The notes under the pieces: model-generated | What the model was told of the DNA's origin: nothing | Databases searched by the model: none | Seen by the model: only the letters and a program-made list of their open reading frames with translations | Program-made: the position numbers and the translations under genes | Part shown: positions 31,564-41,780 of the stretch, piece by piece | How positions within the stretch are numbered: the stretch's first letter is position 1 | How the letters are laid out: every line of letters starts with the position of its first letter | Assembly (NCBI GenBank): GCA_913061415.1 | Contig: CAJXUD010000004.1 | Location: 155,888-219,887, forward strand | Direction: 5' to 3' | From: an uncultured Oleispira sp. | GTDB taxonomy: Bacteria; Pseudomonadota; Gammaproteobacteria; Pseudomonadales; Oceanobacteraceae | Length of the DNA stretch: 64,000 nucleotides

Positions 31564-32997
31564 ATGGCGAAGAAGCTATTTATAAAAACCCACGGCTGCC
31601 AGATGAACGAATACGATTCATCTCGTATGGCTGATATGTTGGGTGAAAGCCATGAAATGGAAATCACAGACAAAGAGTCTGAAGCCGATGTTATCTTGCT
31701 GAATACCTGCTCTATTCGCGAAAAAGCGCAAGAGAAGGTATTCCACCAGCTGGGTCGTTGGAAACACCTTAAAGACAAAAATCCTGATCTAATCATTGGC
31801 GTTGGCGGTTGTGTGGCAAGCCAAGAAGGCAAAGCGATTATGCATCGCGCCCCTGTGGTCGATATGGTTTTTGGTCCTCAGACCTTACACCGTTTACCAG
31901 AAATGGTAGATAAGTCAGCTAATCATGAAAAGGTCGTTGATACTTCGTTTCCTGAAATCGAAAAATTTGACCATTTACCAGCACCTAAAGTCGAAGGCGC
32001 CAGCGCGTTTGTTTCGATTATGGAAGGCTGTTCTAAATACTGTTCTTTCTGCGTTGTACCTTATACCCGTGGTGAAGAAGTAAGCCGCCCATTGCATGAT
32101 GTATTGAAAGAAGTAGAAGACATCGCTGCACAAGGTGTACGTGAAGTTAACTTATTAGGCCAGAACGTAAACGCTTATCGTGGCGGCGTATTCAGTGGTG
32201 CTGTTGCCGCTGCTGCACGGGCTAATACAGGTTCTGGCGTGATCATATCTGATGCCCAAGGCAATGACATCAATAATACCGGGGATGCTGAAGACTATGC
32301 GGATTTAGCCGAGCTAATCACCCGTGTTGCTGATATCGATGGCATCGACCGTATTCGCTTCACAACGTCGCACCCAATGGAGTTCAGCGATAGCTTGATC
32401 GATGTATACGCCGAAGTGCCTGAGCTGGTGAGCCATCTTCACCTGCCCGTACAAAGTGGTTCAGATAAGATTCTAAGCGCTATGAAACGCGGCCATGGCC
32501 GTGATGAGTACATTGCCAAAGTGAAGCGCATTCAACAAATTCGTCCTGACTTATGTATGTCTTCCGACTTCATCATTGGCTTCCCAGGTGAAACCGAACA
32601 AGACTTCCAAGATACGATGGATTTGATTGGCGAAATCGGCTTCGATATGTCGTTTAGCTTTATCTACAGCGCTCGCCCAGGCACACCGGCCTCAGACCTT
32701 GAAGACGAAACCCCAGAAGAGGTGAAGAAACAGCGCTTAGCGATCCTTCAAGACCGTATCAACCAGCAAGCGCAAGACATCGCGCGTAAAATGGTCGGTA
32801 ATATTGAAACGATCTTAGTAACAGGCAAAGCGAAGAAGCACGAAGGTCAGCTACAAGGCCGCACGGAAAATAACCGTGTGGTGAACTTCATGTCGGACGA
32901 CCTTGGTTTGATCAATAAATTTGTTAAAGTTTCGGTTGATGAATGTCTGCGTAATAGCTTGCGCGGTACGGTTATTGATCCGCATTTAGCCTACTAG
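31564..32997 (+). CDS. miaB: tRNA-2-methylthio-N6-dimethylallyladenosine synthase
   Basis: [19 protein letters not shown]; radical [20 protein letters not shown]. Confidence 0.97.
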   Translation: MAKKLFIKTHGCQMNEYDSSRMADMLGESHEMEITDKESEADVILLNTCSIREKAQEKVFHQLGRWKHLKDKNPDLIIGVGGCVASQEGKAIMHRAPVVDMVFGPQTLHRLPEMVDKSANHEKVVDTSFPEIEKFDHLPAPKVEGASAFVSIMEGCSKYCSFCVVPYTRGEEVSRPLHDVLKEVEDIAAQGVREVNLLGQNVNAYRGGVFSGAVAAAARANTGSGVIISDAQGNDINNTGDAEDYADLAELITRVADIDGIDRIRFTTSHPMEFSDSLIDVYAEVPELVSHLHLPVQSGSDKILSAMKRGHGRDEYIAKVKRIQQIRPDLCMSSDFIIGFPGETEQDFQDTMDLIGEIGFDMSFSFIYSARPGTPASDLEDETPEEVKKQRLAILQDRINQQAQDIARKMVGNIETILVTGKAKKHEGQLQGRTENNRVVNFMSDDLGLINKFVKVSVDECLRNSLRGTVIDPHLAY

Positions 32998-33143
32998 AAA
33001 GTTGGTTTATTAAAGAAAATAAGCGAAGCTGCGTTTTATCTAACCGCACTTCGCTTGCTCCCGCGATGTATTAGTAGATACCTTGCTTACCAGTTCGATG
33101 CTGGCTAATTCAAAAAAATAAAATATCCCAAAAAATGCATAAA

Positions 33144-33172
33144 AACCTGCATTAAATAAATCAATGCAGGTT
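33144..33172 (-). terminator. Terminator for the 33.2 kb OMP gene
   Basis: AACCTGCATT...AATGCAGGTT with T5 on the minus strand. Confidence 0.75.
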
Positions 33173-33210
33173 CACATTTTTTAATCTGATAAACCTCTGT
33201 CTAACAGAAT

Positions 33211-33873
33211 TTAAAAGTTCCAGCGAACTGCGGCGCTAAAAGTGCTGTTATTATCGTCACTAGGTGTAGTGGAATATCCAGCAATTACCTGAAGTTCCTT
33301 AATCGGGGCAAAACCGAAGCCAAGTTCATACGAAGTATCTGCCTCACCCTCATCATGAAAGTTAGTACTGATATTTGGCATAAGTTCAAATCGCTTCTCG
33401 CTATCTAAATGAATACGCAAGCCAGTATTAATAGCGAAACTGAGATCAACATCATTAACTTTTCCCATATAAGGACCCAACTGGTTACTTCCTTTATAAG
33501 TAACCTGAGAATGTAATCGCGCATGTCGGGCTACGACAACAGCATGCACACGGTTATGCAGTTCAAAATAGCGGCCCAATTGAAGATCATAGCCATAACC
33601 TTTTATTTCTGACTCGACTAAACCTGATGAGGTCTCTGTTTTATTATCAGCATTAAGATACAGAGCATCTACCTTTGCAATAACCTGAAAGAACAATTCT
33701 TTACTAAATTTCAGAGCATATTTGTTTCCATTAGACTCCCCATCAGTTTCATCCCTCTCAACTGTAGTATGAGCAACAGAAAGCTCTACATAATCATAAC
33801 TAAACTCAGATTCAGCTTGAGATGCTAATGGGAAACCCAATGCTATGACGGTCAGAAGGTGATGCAATTTCAT
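33211..33873 (-). CDS. Outer-membrane beta-barrel protein
   Basis: Signal peptide; alternating strand pattern; terminal WNF. Confidence 0.65.
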   Translation of the reverse strand: MKLHHLLTVIALGFPLASQAESEFSYDYVELSVAHTTVERDETDGESNGNKYALKFSKELFFQVIAKVDALYLNADNKTETSSGLVESEIKGYGYDLQLGRYFELHNRVHAVVVARHARLHSQVTYKGSNQLGPYMGKVNDVDLSFAINTGLRIHLDSEKRFELMPNISTNFHDEGEADTSYELGFGFAPIKELQVIAGYSTTPSDDNNSTFSAAVRWNF

Positions 33874-34017
33874 GTTGATATTCCTTTATCTATAATTAAA
33901 ACGTGATACTAGAATAAGTCATAACTATTAGCTAGTCTTAAGTGATACACACTTGCACGCCCCCCCTCATTAGGCATAAGCTAAGGTATTACCTTTAAAT
34001 CGGGAGCGATACCCCAG

Positions 34018-35184
34018 TTGAGCGAAACTACAGCAGTACCTGATACAGAGCATGCTGACTCTGACAATAACAACAGCAATGGTAACGCCAAGCACGGCAT
34101 CACCTTTCGCGTAGAGCCTGACGATACCAAACGCCTCGCCAATCTATGTGGACAACTCGATAGCCACATCAAACAAATCGCCAATCATTTCAAACTGAAA
34201 ATCTACAATCGTGGCTCCCGCTTCCAAATAGAAGGCGACCTAGGCAAAGCTGAAGCCGTTAAAAACCTCATCAACCGCCTCTATCATGAAACTCATAATG
34301 GCACCGTGATTACCCCAGACCTTATTCATTTGCTATTACGAGAAGCCAAAGCCGAGCACGCCTATAACCGCACAAAATCCAGCGTCAATCATGATGAAGC
34401 AAAAGTCATAAAAACCCCCCGTATGATGATTCAAGCCCGTGGCGATCATCAGATAGGTTATCTAAAAACGATACGTGAAAATGTACTTAACTTTGGTGTT
34501 GGCCCTGCCGGCACAGGGAAAACCTACCTTGCTGTTGCCTGCGCTGTAGAAGCACTCATGCGCGACGAAGTGAGCCGTATTCTGTTGGTGCGCCCCGCCG
34601 TAGAAGCGGGTGAGAAGCTCGGCTTCCTTCCCGGTGATTTATCGCAAAAAATCGACCCGTATTTACGCCCACTGTACGACGCACTTAACGACATGCTAGG
34701 CAGTGAGCAAGTCGAAAAAATGATCGAGCGTAACATCATTGAAGTTGCACCTTTGGCCTACATGCGTGGTCGAACACTCAGCCATTGCTACGTTATTTTA
34801 GATGAAAGCCAAAATACCACCCGTGAACAAATGAAAATGTTCTTAACCCGCATTGGTTTTGGCTCCAAAGCTGTCGTCACCGGCGATATCACCCAAATCG
34901 ACCTACCGCGTGGTGTACAATCAGGCTTACGTCACGTACTCGACGTATTAGAGGGCGTAGAAGGTATCGGGCTAACCCGCTTTGCTAACTCCGACGTTGT
35001 CCGTCACCCTATGGTACAAAAAGTCGTCGACGCTTATGACAAGTTCGAACGCGCAGAGAAAAAACGCAGTGATGCTAAACATGCAGAACAAAAGCGCATC
35101 GCCCTAGAGCAAAGTGCACAACTGCAAGCAACCCATGCCATTCTTACCGCAACACCTGACAGTAAAAGTGAACAAGATAAATAA
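34018..35184 (+). CDS. ybeZ: PhoH-like ATPase (YbeZ); TTG start
   Basis: [19 protein letters not shown]...[19 protein letters not shown]...[31 protein letters not shown]. Confidence 0.95.
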   Translation: MSETTAVPDTEHADSDNNNSNGNAKHGITFRVEPDDTKRLANLCGQLDSHIKQIANHFKLKIYNRGSRFQIEGDLGKAEAVKNLINRLYHETHNGTVITPDLIHLLLREAKAEHAYNRTKSSVNHDEAKVIKTPRMMIQARGDHQIGYLKTIRENVLNFGVGPAGTGKTYLAVACAVEALMRDEVSRILLVRPAVEAGEKLGFLPGDLSQKIDPYLRPLYDALNDMLGSEQVEKMIERNIIEVAPLAYMRGRTLSHCYVILDESQNTTREQMKMFLTRIGFGSKAVVTGDITQIDLPRGVQSGLRHVLDVLEGVEGIGLTRFANSDVVRHPMVQKVVDAYDKFERAEKKRSDAKHAEQKRIALEQSAQLQATHAILTATPDSKSEQDK

Positions 35185-35678
35185 TGACTAAGCAAAACCC
35201 AGTAGAATTAGAACTGCAGTTAGACATACAAATCGCAGTAGAAAAAGAAAACGACCTCCCCACTGAAGAACAATTATCTCAGTGGGCCAGCGCCGCGTTA
35301 ATCACGCGCACAGAATACGAAGAACCCGAGCTAACAATTCGTATTGTCGACGAAGCCGAAAGCCAAGAATTAAACTTTGAATATCGCGGCAAAGATAAAC
35401 CCACCAATGTATTATCTTTTCCGTTTGAAGCTCCTGCCCACGTCCCCATTCCTTTATTAGGGGATCTGATTATTTGCAAGCAGGTGGTAGAACGCGAAGC
35501 CATTGAGCAAGGCAAAACATTAACCGCACATTGGGCACACATGACCGTGCACGGCTGCTTACACCTTCTAGGTTATGATCATATAGAAGACGAAGAAGCG
35601 GAAGAAATGGAAGGCATTGAGCGAGTAGTGATGGCCGAATTAGACTTTGATAATCCCTACAAGGATGATGAAGCCTAA
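35184..35678 (+). CDS. ybeY: Endoribonuclease YbeY
   Basis: VLSFPFE...LLGDLIIC...[25 protein letters not shown]. Confidence 0.96.
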   Translation: MTKQNPVELELQLDIQIAVEKENDLPTEEQLSQWASAALITRTEYEEPELTIRIVDEAESQELNFEYRGKDKPTNVLSFPFEAPAHVPIPLLGDLIICKQVVEREAIEQGKTLTAHWAHMTVHGCLHLLGYDHIEDEEAEEMEGIERVVMAELDFDNPYKDDEA

Positions 35679-35720
35679 GCGCAGATTTTATAATAACAAT
35701 AATAAAAGGGAGTCATAACG

Positions 35721-36442
35721 ATGCTTCTTAAACAACTCAGTATCTTAGTATTTATTTACATGGCCATCACGACTAAGGCCTATAGCGAAGAGACTTGGAA
35801 AATAGCATCCTTAAACTGGCCACCCTACTCAGGCCCAGAATTAGCTCACCAAGGCAGCTCAATAAAAATTTTAAAAGAGCTGCTAAAGAAAAATAACATC
35901 ACATTAATTGTTGAATTTCTTCCTTGGCAAAGAGCCAAGTATTTAGTGCAAACTGACCCTGAATATTTAGCTATATTTCCTGCATGGCCTGAAGATGTAT
36001 TCGACAATGCGTTACTGTCTCCTGCCATCGACTGGTCAGAAATAGGAATACTAAAAAGAACTCAGCAGGCTTTAAATTTTGACAGCATAGATGAATTGTT
36101 TAAAAATCATGCTATCGGAGTCGTGAGTACTTATATTTATCCTAAAGTTTTTGAAGATGCTATCAAAAAATATCCTAATCAAATAGAACATGCTCCCAAT
36201 GAATTTTCGCTTCTCATGAATTTTCGCTTCTCATGAAGCTCTCCTCAGATCGAAGCTCAGCCGCGATTACTGATCCTAAAGTCATGCTTCATTTAGCCAA
36301 TAAAGAAGGCATCACAGATTTAGAAGCGCTATTCATTATGAAGAAAGAATTAGTTATGGCATTTAAAGATAGTACAGAGAATAGAAAGCGTTTGAAGATA
36401 TTAACCCAGTTATTAATGAAATCTGATGTAAATAAAAAATGA
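35721..36442 (+). pseudogene. Periplasmic substrate-binding (PBPb-like) protein, frameshifted by a 17-bp tandem duplication
   Basis: Signal peptide then ETWKIASLNWPPYSGPEL. ORFs 35721..36236 and 36233..36442 rejoin in frame if one GAATTTTCGCTTCTCAT copy is removed. Confidence 0.88.
36201..36234. repeat. Perfect 17-bp tandem duplication
   Basis: GAATTTTCGCTTCTCAT at 36201-36217 and 36218-36234. Confidence 0.99.
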
Positions 36443-36551
36443 TATTTATACCTATATCTTCCTTATTTACCAATAAATTTTAACGCTACTGCATGAGCTT
36501 TGACTGCAGGATATTTATCACCGCCTTTTCTCTTTCGCCTTTAAGTAAATC

Positions 36552-36944
36552 TCATGATCTATTCTCATATCGTTGAGTTAATAAAATCAAATAACACAAC
36601 CCAATGCCTAGAATATTGGTAGTAACAGGATTGAACGCTTCGATTAAAAAACTAGGGCTCATTGCCGCAACATAAGCCAATAAACCTAATAGAGAAGCAG
36701 CAGCGGCGTATATTAAAAAATCAAACTTTCTCAACACTATAATGGCACAGCCCAGTAGTATTTCTAATACACCCGCCAGCGGTGAGATAACCGTGGCCGA
36801 AATACCGATACCACTAACATCAACCAAATGAACCTCCGCAGTACTAAGCCACAGAATTTTTGGGACTAGGCCATGATAGATAAACAGAAACCCTAATAAA
36901 ACTCGACTCACAATATTTACTTGCTGTAATGGATTACTGTTCAC
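36552..36944 (-). CDS. DoxX-like membrane protein
   Basis: VSRVLLGFLFIYHGLVPKILW...; four hydrophobic helices. Confidence 0.7.
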   Translation of the reverse strand: MNSNPLQQVNIVSRVLLGFLFIYHGLVPKILWLSTAEVHLVDVSGIGISATVISPLAGVLEILLGCAIIVLRKFDFLIYAAAASLLGLLAYVAAMSPSFLIEAFNPVTTNILGIGLCYLILLTQRYENRS

Positions 36945-37371
36945 TTAAGTATCTAGCCTCATGATCAGGTGTGGGTAACGAGCAATAATCATACTTGCCA
37001 AATAAACGATAACGATTTAACGCAATGCGATCGTATAACCAATTACGAGGAGATCTAGGAATTATTCTAAAAATACATAAAAGCTTCCAAGGGTAGCCGA
37101 GCTTCCCAACCACCTGAAAGAAGGCATCACTTTGTTGATAAACAGCGTCCCCTGCAACCACAAGCATACTGTCATAAATCTCTGTGGATAAGCCAAAGTG
37201 TTGTAGAATTTCCTGCCCTTCAGGAGATTGCACGCTACACAATTTAAAGGCGTGCTTATGATCATGCTGGATTATAAAACTGCTCCAAGCATTACAGAGC
37301 TTGCAGACACCATCAAATAGAATGACCTTATCAGCCATACCAACATTAGGCGGTAAATTAGTTGAGTTCAT
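36934..37371 (-). CDS. DCC-family thiol-disulfide oxidoreductase-like (DUF393)
   Basis: VILFDGVCKLCNAWSSFIIQHD...FRIIPRSPRNWLYDRIALNRYRLFGK. Confidence 0.88.
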   Translation of the reverse strand: MNSTNLPPNVGMADKVILFDGVCKLCNAWSSFIIQHDHKHAFKLCSVQSPEGQEILQHFGLSTEIYDSMLVVAGDAVYQQSDAFFQVVGKLGYPWKLLCIFRIIPRSPRNWLYDRIALNRYRLFGKYDYCSLPTPDHEARYLSEQ

Positions 37372-37375
37372 AAAC

Positions 37376-37828
37376 TTATACCCAAATAGCCAGCATGGCC
37401 CCCAAACCTAAAATCAAAGCGCCACCAATTTCCGCAACAATCAAACTGTAGGTAAAAAGATGCGTTAACCACATAGGTGTCGAAGAAGGCTCTTTACGAA
37501 TAGAAGAACGTATTTGATTACTGGTCTTATTTATAATGCCCTGATAAACATAACCAAGCACCGCCGCCAAATAGAAAAACACTGATCCTAGCACCGAAAG
37601 CGTATTTAGCCACTCTGAGAACTGACTCAAATAAGAAAATACCGCTAGCAACAAAGCCGCATAAGCGTATAAAAAAGAAGAACGGTGGGCGATATCAACG
37701 TAATAGCGCGACTGGCCCTTTTCTGACTGGGTCATCAAGCGGTATTTCCAAACGCCGGTAATTAACGCGAGCATGAAAAACACAAACGCAGACGTTAAGG
37801 CAATTTTGACTGAAAGCGATAAATCCAT
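37376..37828 (-). CDS. Small integral membrane protein, uncharacterised
   Basis: Four hydrophobic segments; adjacent to the DUF393/DoxX genes. Confidence 0.6.
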   Translation of the reverse strand: MDLSLSVKIALTSAFVFFMLALITGVWKYRLMTQSEKGQSRYYVDIAHRSSFLYAYAALLLAVFSYLSQFSEWLNTLSVLGSVFFYLAAVLGYVYQGIINKTSNQIRSSIRKEPSSTPMWLTHLFTYSLIVAEIGGALILGLGAMLAIWV

Positions 37829-38074
37829 AAATGATCCTACTCGGTAAAATTATTGCTTCTATTACAGGGCCTAACTTTAACAGCTTAAATTCTGCCTGCA
37901 TAACCGAAAATAATAGAGTTACATACACGCGAAATTGCCACTCTGCTGATGGTTCCGTTATCTCAAATTTTTGCCTTATAGCAAAGATTTCTCAATTGTA
38001 TTTATCTAGTAGTCCACTAGATAGCGTTATCTGGTATTGAAACGACATGCGTATGAACAGTTAATAACTTTCCA

Positions 38075-39070
38075 ATGGAAGAATCTATTATGAGCTCAGA
38101 AAATAAAGCAGTCCCAGGGTGGATAGGAGGATTTGAAGAATCAATCTCTCAATTCCCATACCCTACCCCAAATCTATTATCACTCCCCTTACTGGACAAC
38201 ATGTCGAACATCGACAAACTTCAGCACCAGCAAGCTGTAAAGTGGCCAGAATTCAGTTGGGAGACTCTAAAGGGAGAAACTGATCCCAAACGCTGTTTTC
38301 AAATGTTTGCCCCCGACATTTCTAGGCTTGGCTATAACGACCAAGGCAGAGTATTTTCGATCATTTGCCCACAACAAGGAACCTACTCCCCTTCATTTGG
38401 CACCTTAAATGTAGAAGTCACGGTCACCGGGCAAAGAGGCTGGGTAAATGAAGCTACGAAAGAAATTGCTGGCGATATGTCGGTAGTGGGTAAAATATGG
38501 TTTAGCCCAAGTGCGCATCAAAAAGAAAAGGTTAAACTGATTTGGGACTTATTTAAAGACAATAAACTGCCCTTTCCTTTCGAAAAATCCAGAGCAATTA
38601 GAGTATCTACTCACAAGCCGGGCAACCCCCAAGAACCTATATTTCCACTACGTAAAGGTGAAACAACAAGCTTCGACATCCCCACTTTTGCAAAACATAC
38701 AGAAGAAGCGTGGGACGTTGCTAATCTAGGCGTTGAGATTGGCCCAATCATTAAAGTGAATAATCCAATGGTCGATGAATTCAACGAACTCGTCATGGAT
38801 ATATTTAATCTAGGCTCAGGTAATATGCTGCAAAAAAGCAACGTATTAACTTGGGACGTTTGGTTTACCCCACCTGAGCTGGTCAATGTAGAAGAGTGGC
38901 GTACCCATGCAGAGCGCTGGAGAGACTCAATCGATGTTGATCATAAAAGTCCTGACGGTGAAGGCACAACCGCTAGGTACTTTGATGGCACACCTTTTAA
39001 CCCTATTGAAAACATTGAAGAGATAGAACTAGAGAAAATAGAGCGCTTCCTTAAAAAGCATCTGCTTTAA
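38075..39070 (+). CDS. Uncharacterised protein, no recognised family
   Basis: Single 331-aa ORF; likely start 38090 (MSSENKAVPGW). Confidence 0.65.
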   Translation: MEESIMSSENKAVPGWIGGFEESISQFPYPTPNLLSLPLLDNMSNIDKLQHQQAVKWPEFSWETLKGETDPKRCFQMFAPDISRLGYNDQGRVFSIICPQQGTYSPSFGTLNVEVTVTGQRGWVNEATKEIAGDMSVVGKIWFSPSAHQKEKVKLIWDLFKDNKLPFPFEKSRAIRVSTHKPGNPQEPIFPLRKGETTSFDIPTFAKHTEEAWDVANLGVEIGPIIKVNNPMVDEFNELVMDIFNLGSGNMLQKSNVLTWDVWFTPPELVNVEEWRTHAERWRDSIDVDHKSPDGEGTTARYFDGTPFNPIENIEEIELEKIERFLKKHLL

Positions 39071-39613
39071 TTCTATTGTACAAATACTACTAAAATTTTC
39101 TTTTGCGATATTACCGTCAACAAAATGAAATGTGCCTATGTAATGCCCTATCGAACCCGTAGGAAACGGGTTCAACCAGCATTATGAATCACGTCATGGA
39201 GAGATGATGAAAATGATGCTATCCATGATCAAAATGGCATGGAAAGTATTGGCCGCTAGTGAACAAAATCGATAGGTCAGCATAACAAAAGACCTAGCAG
39301 TTACTAGTGCAGATGGAAAAGCTTCTCAAATGGCCATATTACAGATCATTTTTGTAAATTTAATCAAATTAAAAACCTAACAGCGCTGCAAAATCAACTT
39401 TCAGAGATTTTGCCGATGGCAGTGATCAAGACAACATACTTTATTATGAAGATTCTAAAGGCAAACAATACCAACCAAACATAAATATCCTAAACTGAAG
39501 CATTCATTTGTCGGTCATAAATGAATGTTAAAGGGGCTATGATTAGCCCCCTCAAGAACAATTAATTTTTGGTCACGAATGGCCTTGAGGCACCTGATTC
39601 TGTGCTTTAAAAC

Positions 39614-40840
39614 TTATGCACGACGCTTTCTAAACGCATAAATGCCCGCATTAAATAATGTACCAAAGAATACGCCCCACTCACTTAAATTAGCCTTAGG
39701 TTTTTTACCCTTAGCCATACGCGCTAGCTGAGCTTCATACCAAGTAATTTCCAACATAGCCATTTTATCAATGGCGGGCTTACCGGTCGTTAATACCTTC
39801 AATTGATGCTTATAATTAACATCAGCAATCAACTTATTAGGAAAATCAGGATCAACACAGGTGGTGCGAGCAATACCAATAAAATCTGTCGCACCAGAAT
39901 CCAATGCTTCTTGCATAGCTTTTGCCGAACGGAAACCTCCGGTAACCACCAACGGTGTATCCACTAACGAACGTACTTTCTCGGCATAATCTAAGAAGTA
40001 TGCTTCACGCTGAACAGTCGATTTCTTAGCATCACTGCCCATCATTGATGGGTTCTCATAAGACCCACCCGAGATTTCAATTAAATCAATACCTGCATCC
40101 GCAAGTGTCTTCACTACTTGCATTGAGTCTTCTTCTGTAAAACCACCTTTCATAAAATCAGCCGAGTTCAGCTTAATACCAATCGGAAAATCAGCGCCTA
40201 CTTGTTCACGAATAGCATTATAAATAGACAATACAAAACGCATACGATTTTCTAACGAGCCCCCCCACTGATCATCACGCTGATTATGGCGCGGTGATAA
40301 AAACTGGCTGACTAAATAACCGTGAGCGCCATGAATTTGTACCCCTGTAAAACCGGCGTCTTTTGCTAGCTTTGCACTGGTGGCGAATTTTTTAATAATA
40401 ACCAGAATTTCTTCTTCTAAAAGCGCACGAGGCTTATTAAAACCTTTTTCTAAACCACGCGTTAATGCGATTGCAGAAGGAGCAACAGGCACATCAACAA
40501 TAAAGTTAGGAATTTGCTTACCGGGATGATTAAGTTGAGTCCAAATGTGAGAGCCATTTTTCTTACCGGCAGTTGCCCACTTTTTGAATTCGGTTAAATC
40601 ACTTTGCTCATCTAAAACAACATTTTTAGGCTCGCCCAAAGCACCACGATCAATCATGATATTGCCCGTCATAGACAAGCCAATACCACCATCAGCCCAA
40701 CGGCCGTATAGCTTTGCTAAACCGGGCTTTGGATTATGATCACGTAGACCCAGCTGTTCACTCATCGCAGACTTAAATAAACGGTTTTTAATTTCTTGAC
40801 CATTTTTTAAAGTAAAACTAGAACCTAGTACTGTTTTCAT
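39614..40840 (-). CDS. Old-yellow-enzyme family NADH:flavin oxidoreductase
   Basis: GFTGVQIHGAHGYLVSQFLSPRHNQRDDQWGGSLENRMRF; PLVVTGGFRS. Confidence 0.93.
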   Translation of the reverse strand: MKTVLGSSFTLKNGQEIKNRLFKSAMSEQLGLRDHNPKPGLAKLYGRWADGGIGLSMTGNIMIDRGALGEPKNVVLDEQSDLTEFKKWATAGKKNGSHIWTQLNHPGKQIPNFIVDVPVAPSAIALTRGLEKGFNKPRALLEEEILVIIKKFATSAKLAKDAGFTGVQIHGAHGYLVSQFLSPRHNQRDDQWGGSLENRMRFVLSIYNAIREQVGADFPIGIKLNSADFMKGGFTEEDSMQVVKTLADAGIDLIEISGGSYENPSMMGSDAKKSTVQREAYFLDYAEKVRSLVDTPLVVTGGFRSAKAMQEALDSGATDFIGIARTTCVDPDFPNKLIADVNYKHQLKVLTTGKPAIDKMAMLEITWYEAQLARMAKGKKPKANLSEWGVFFGTLFNAGIYAFRKRRA

Positions 40841-40890
40841 ACTGAAACCCCTTTGTATTCTTTATAGTGTTTTGTGTATAACAATCAAAT

Positions 40891-40906
40891 TAGACCGATC
40901 GTCTTA
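40891..40906. promoter_or_regulatory. Candidate TetR operator TAGACCGATCGTCTTA upstream of the OYE gene
   Basis: Shares GACCGATCGTCTTA exactly with the tetR upstream site. Confidence 0.7.
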
Positions 40907-40922
40907 TTACTAATTATAAAAA

Positions 40923-40941
40923 AAGCACATTGAGTGTGCTT
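40923..40941 (-). terminator. Terminator of the tetR gene
   Basis: AAGCACA-TTGAG-TGTGCTT, T-rich on the minus strand. Confidence 0.8.
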
Positions 40942-40986
40942 CTTTAAATGCTATCCATCATGAATACCTAAATGATAGATACTGAA

Positions 40987-41589
40987 TTATTTTTTCAACA
41001 ATGTCTCAATCATCAATTCCATAATCTTTTTAACCGGCTTGGTATCCGCTGACATTTTCATTTTAATTAATGCCCCTTCCCAAGCAGCCCAATAAACCGC
41101 AGCCATATCGGCTGGGCTAATATCATCGCGCACCAGTTGTTGAGTTTGCGCTTCAGTAAAAATAACACTGAAGAATTTTAGCCACTTCTTCATCGCACGC
41201 TCTAACTCTATTCGACACATTTCGCTTTCAGCTGAAATTTCGGTGGCTATAGAACCGACTAAACAGGATTTCTTGAACTCATGGCTCGCGTACTGTTTAA
41301 GGCTATAGCGATAAATCGACCTAAGCTGCTCAACTGGGCTTAGGCTTTTACCTTCCCCTTCTATAAAATCGTTTAATTGGCTCAACAAATTGCAGCTATA
41401 GTGACCAATTACTTCAGCCACAAAAGCCTCTTTACTATCAAAAAAGTTATAAAACGATCCCTTAGGAACGCTTACTTCATCCAAGATCTGTTTAATGCCA
41501 GTACCGTGATAACCATGTTCAGAAAGTTGCGCGATTCCGGCCTCAATTAAAGCTTCTCTGGTCTGCTCACTACGTTTTAATCTGCTCAT
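40987..41589 (-). CDS. TetR/AcrR-family regulator
   Basis: TREALIEAGIAQLSEHGYHGTGIKQILDEVSVPKGSFYNFFDSKEAFVAEV. Confidence 0.93.
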   Translation of the reverse strand: MSRLKRSEQTREALIEAGIAQLSEHGYHGTGIKQILDEVSVPKGSFYNFFDSKEAFVAEVIGHYSCNLLSQLNDFIEGEGKSLSPVEQLRSIYRYSLKQYASHEFKKSCLVGSIATEISAESEMCRIELERAMKKWLKFFSVIFTEAQTQQLVRDDISPADMAAVYWAAWEGALIKMKMSADTKPVKKIMELMIETLLKK

Positions 41590-41600
41590 GTAATTACTTT

Positions 41601-41616
41601 ATGACCGATCGTCTTA
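41601..41616. promoter_or_regulatory. Candidate TetR operator ATGACCGATCGTCTTA upstream of tetR
   Basis: Second copy of GACCGATCGTCTTA, 11 bp upstream of the tetR start. Confidence 0.7.
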
Positions 41617-41780
41617 AAATGGAAGCGTTAAACAACAAATGGATGTAAAAAAGTATGTTGCAGAGATGAAACAATGAGGTATTAGAACCATGCGACTAAC
41701 AAAAAATAGGTAAATACTTAAATTTAAGTAAGAATAATCTATATTAATCCCACTTAAATTTTAAATAATTGACTGTATGA

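Noticed and set aside
33021-33056. Inverted repeat AAGCGAAG...CTTCGCTT after miaB
   Set aside because: Could be a terminator stem, but there is no T-tract and the stem is interrupted, so not called.
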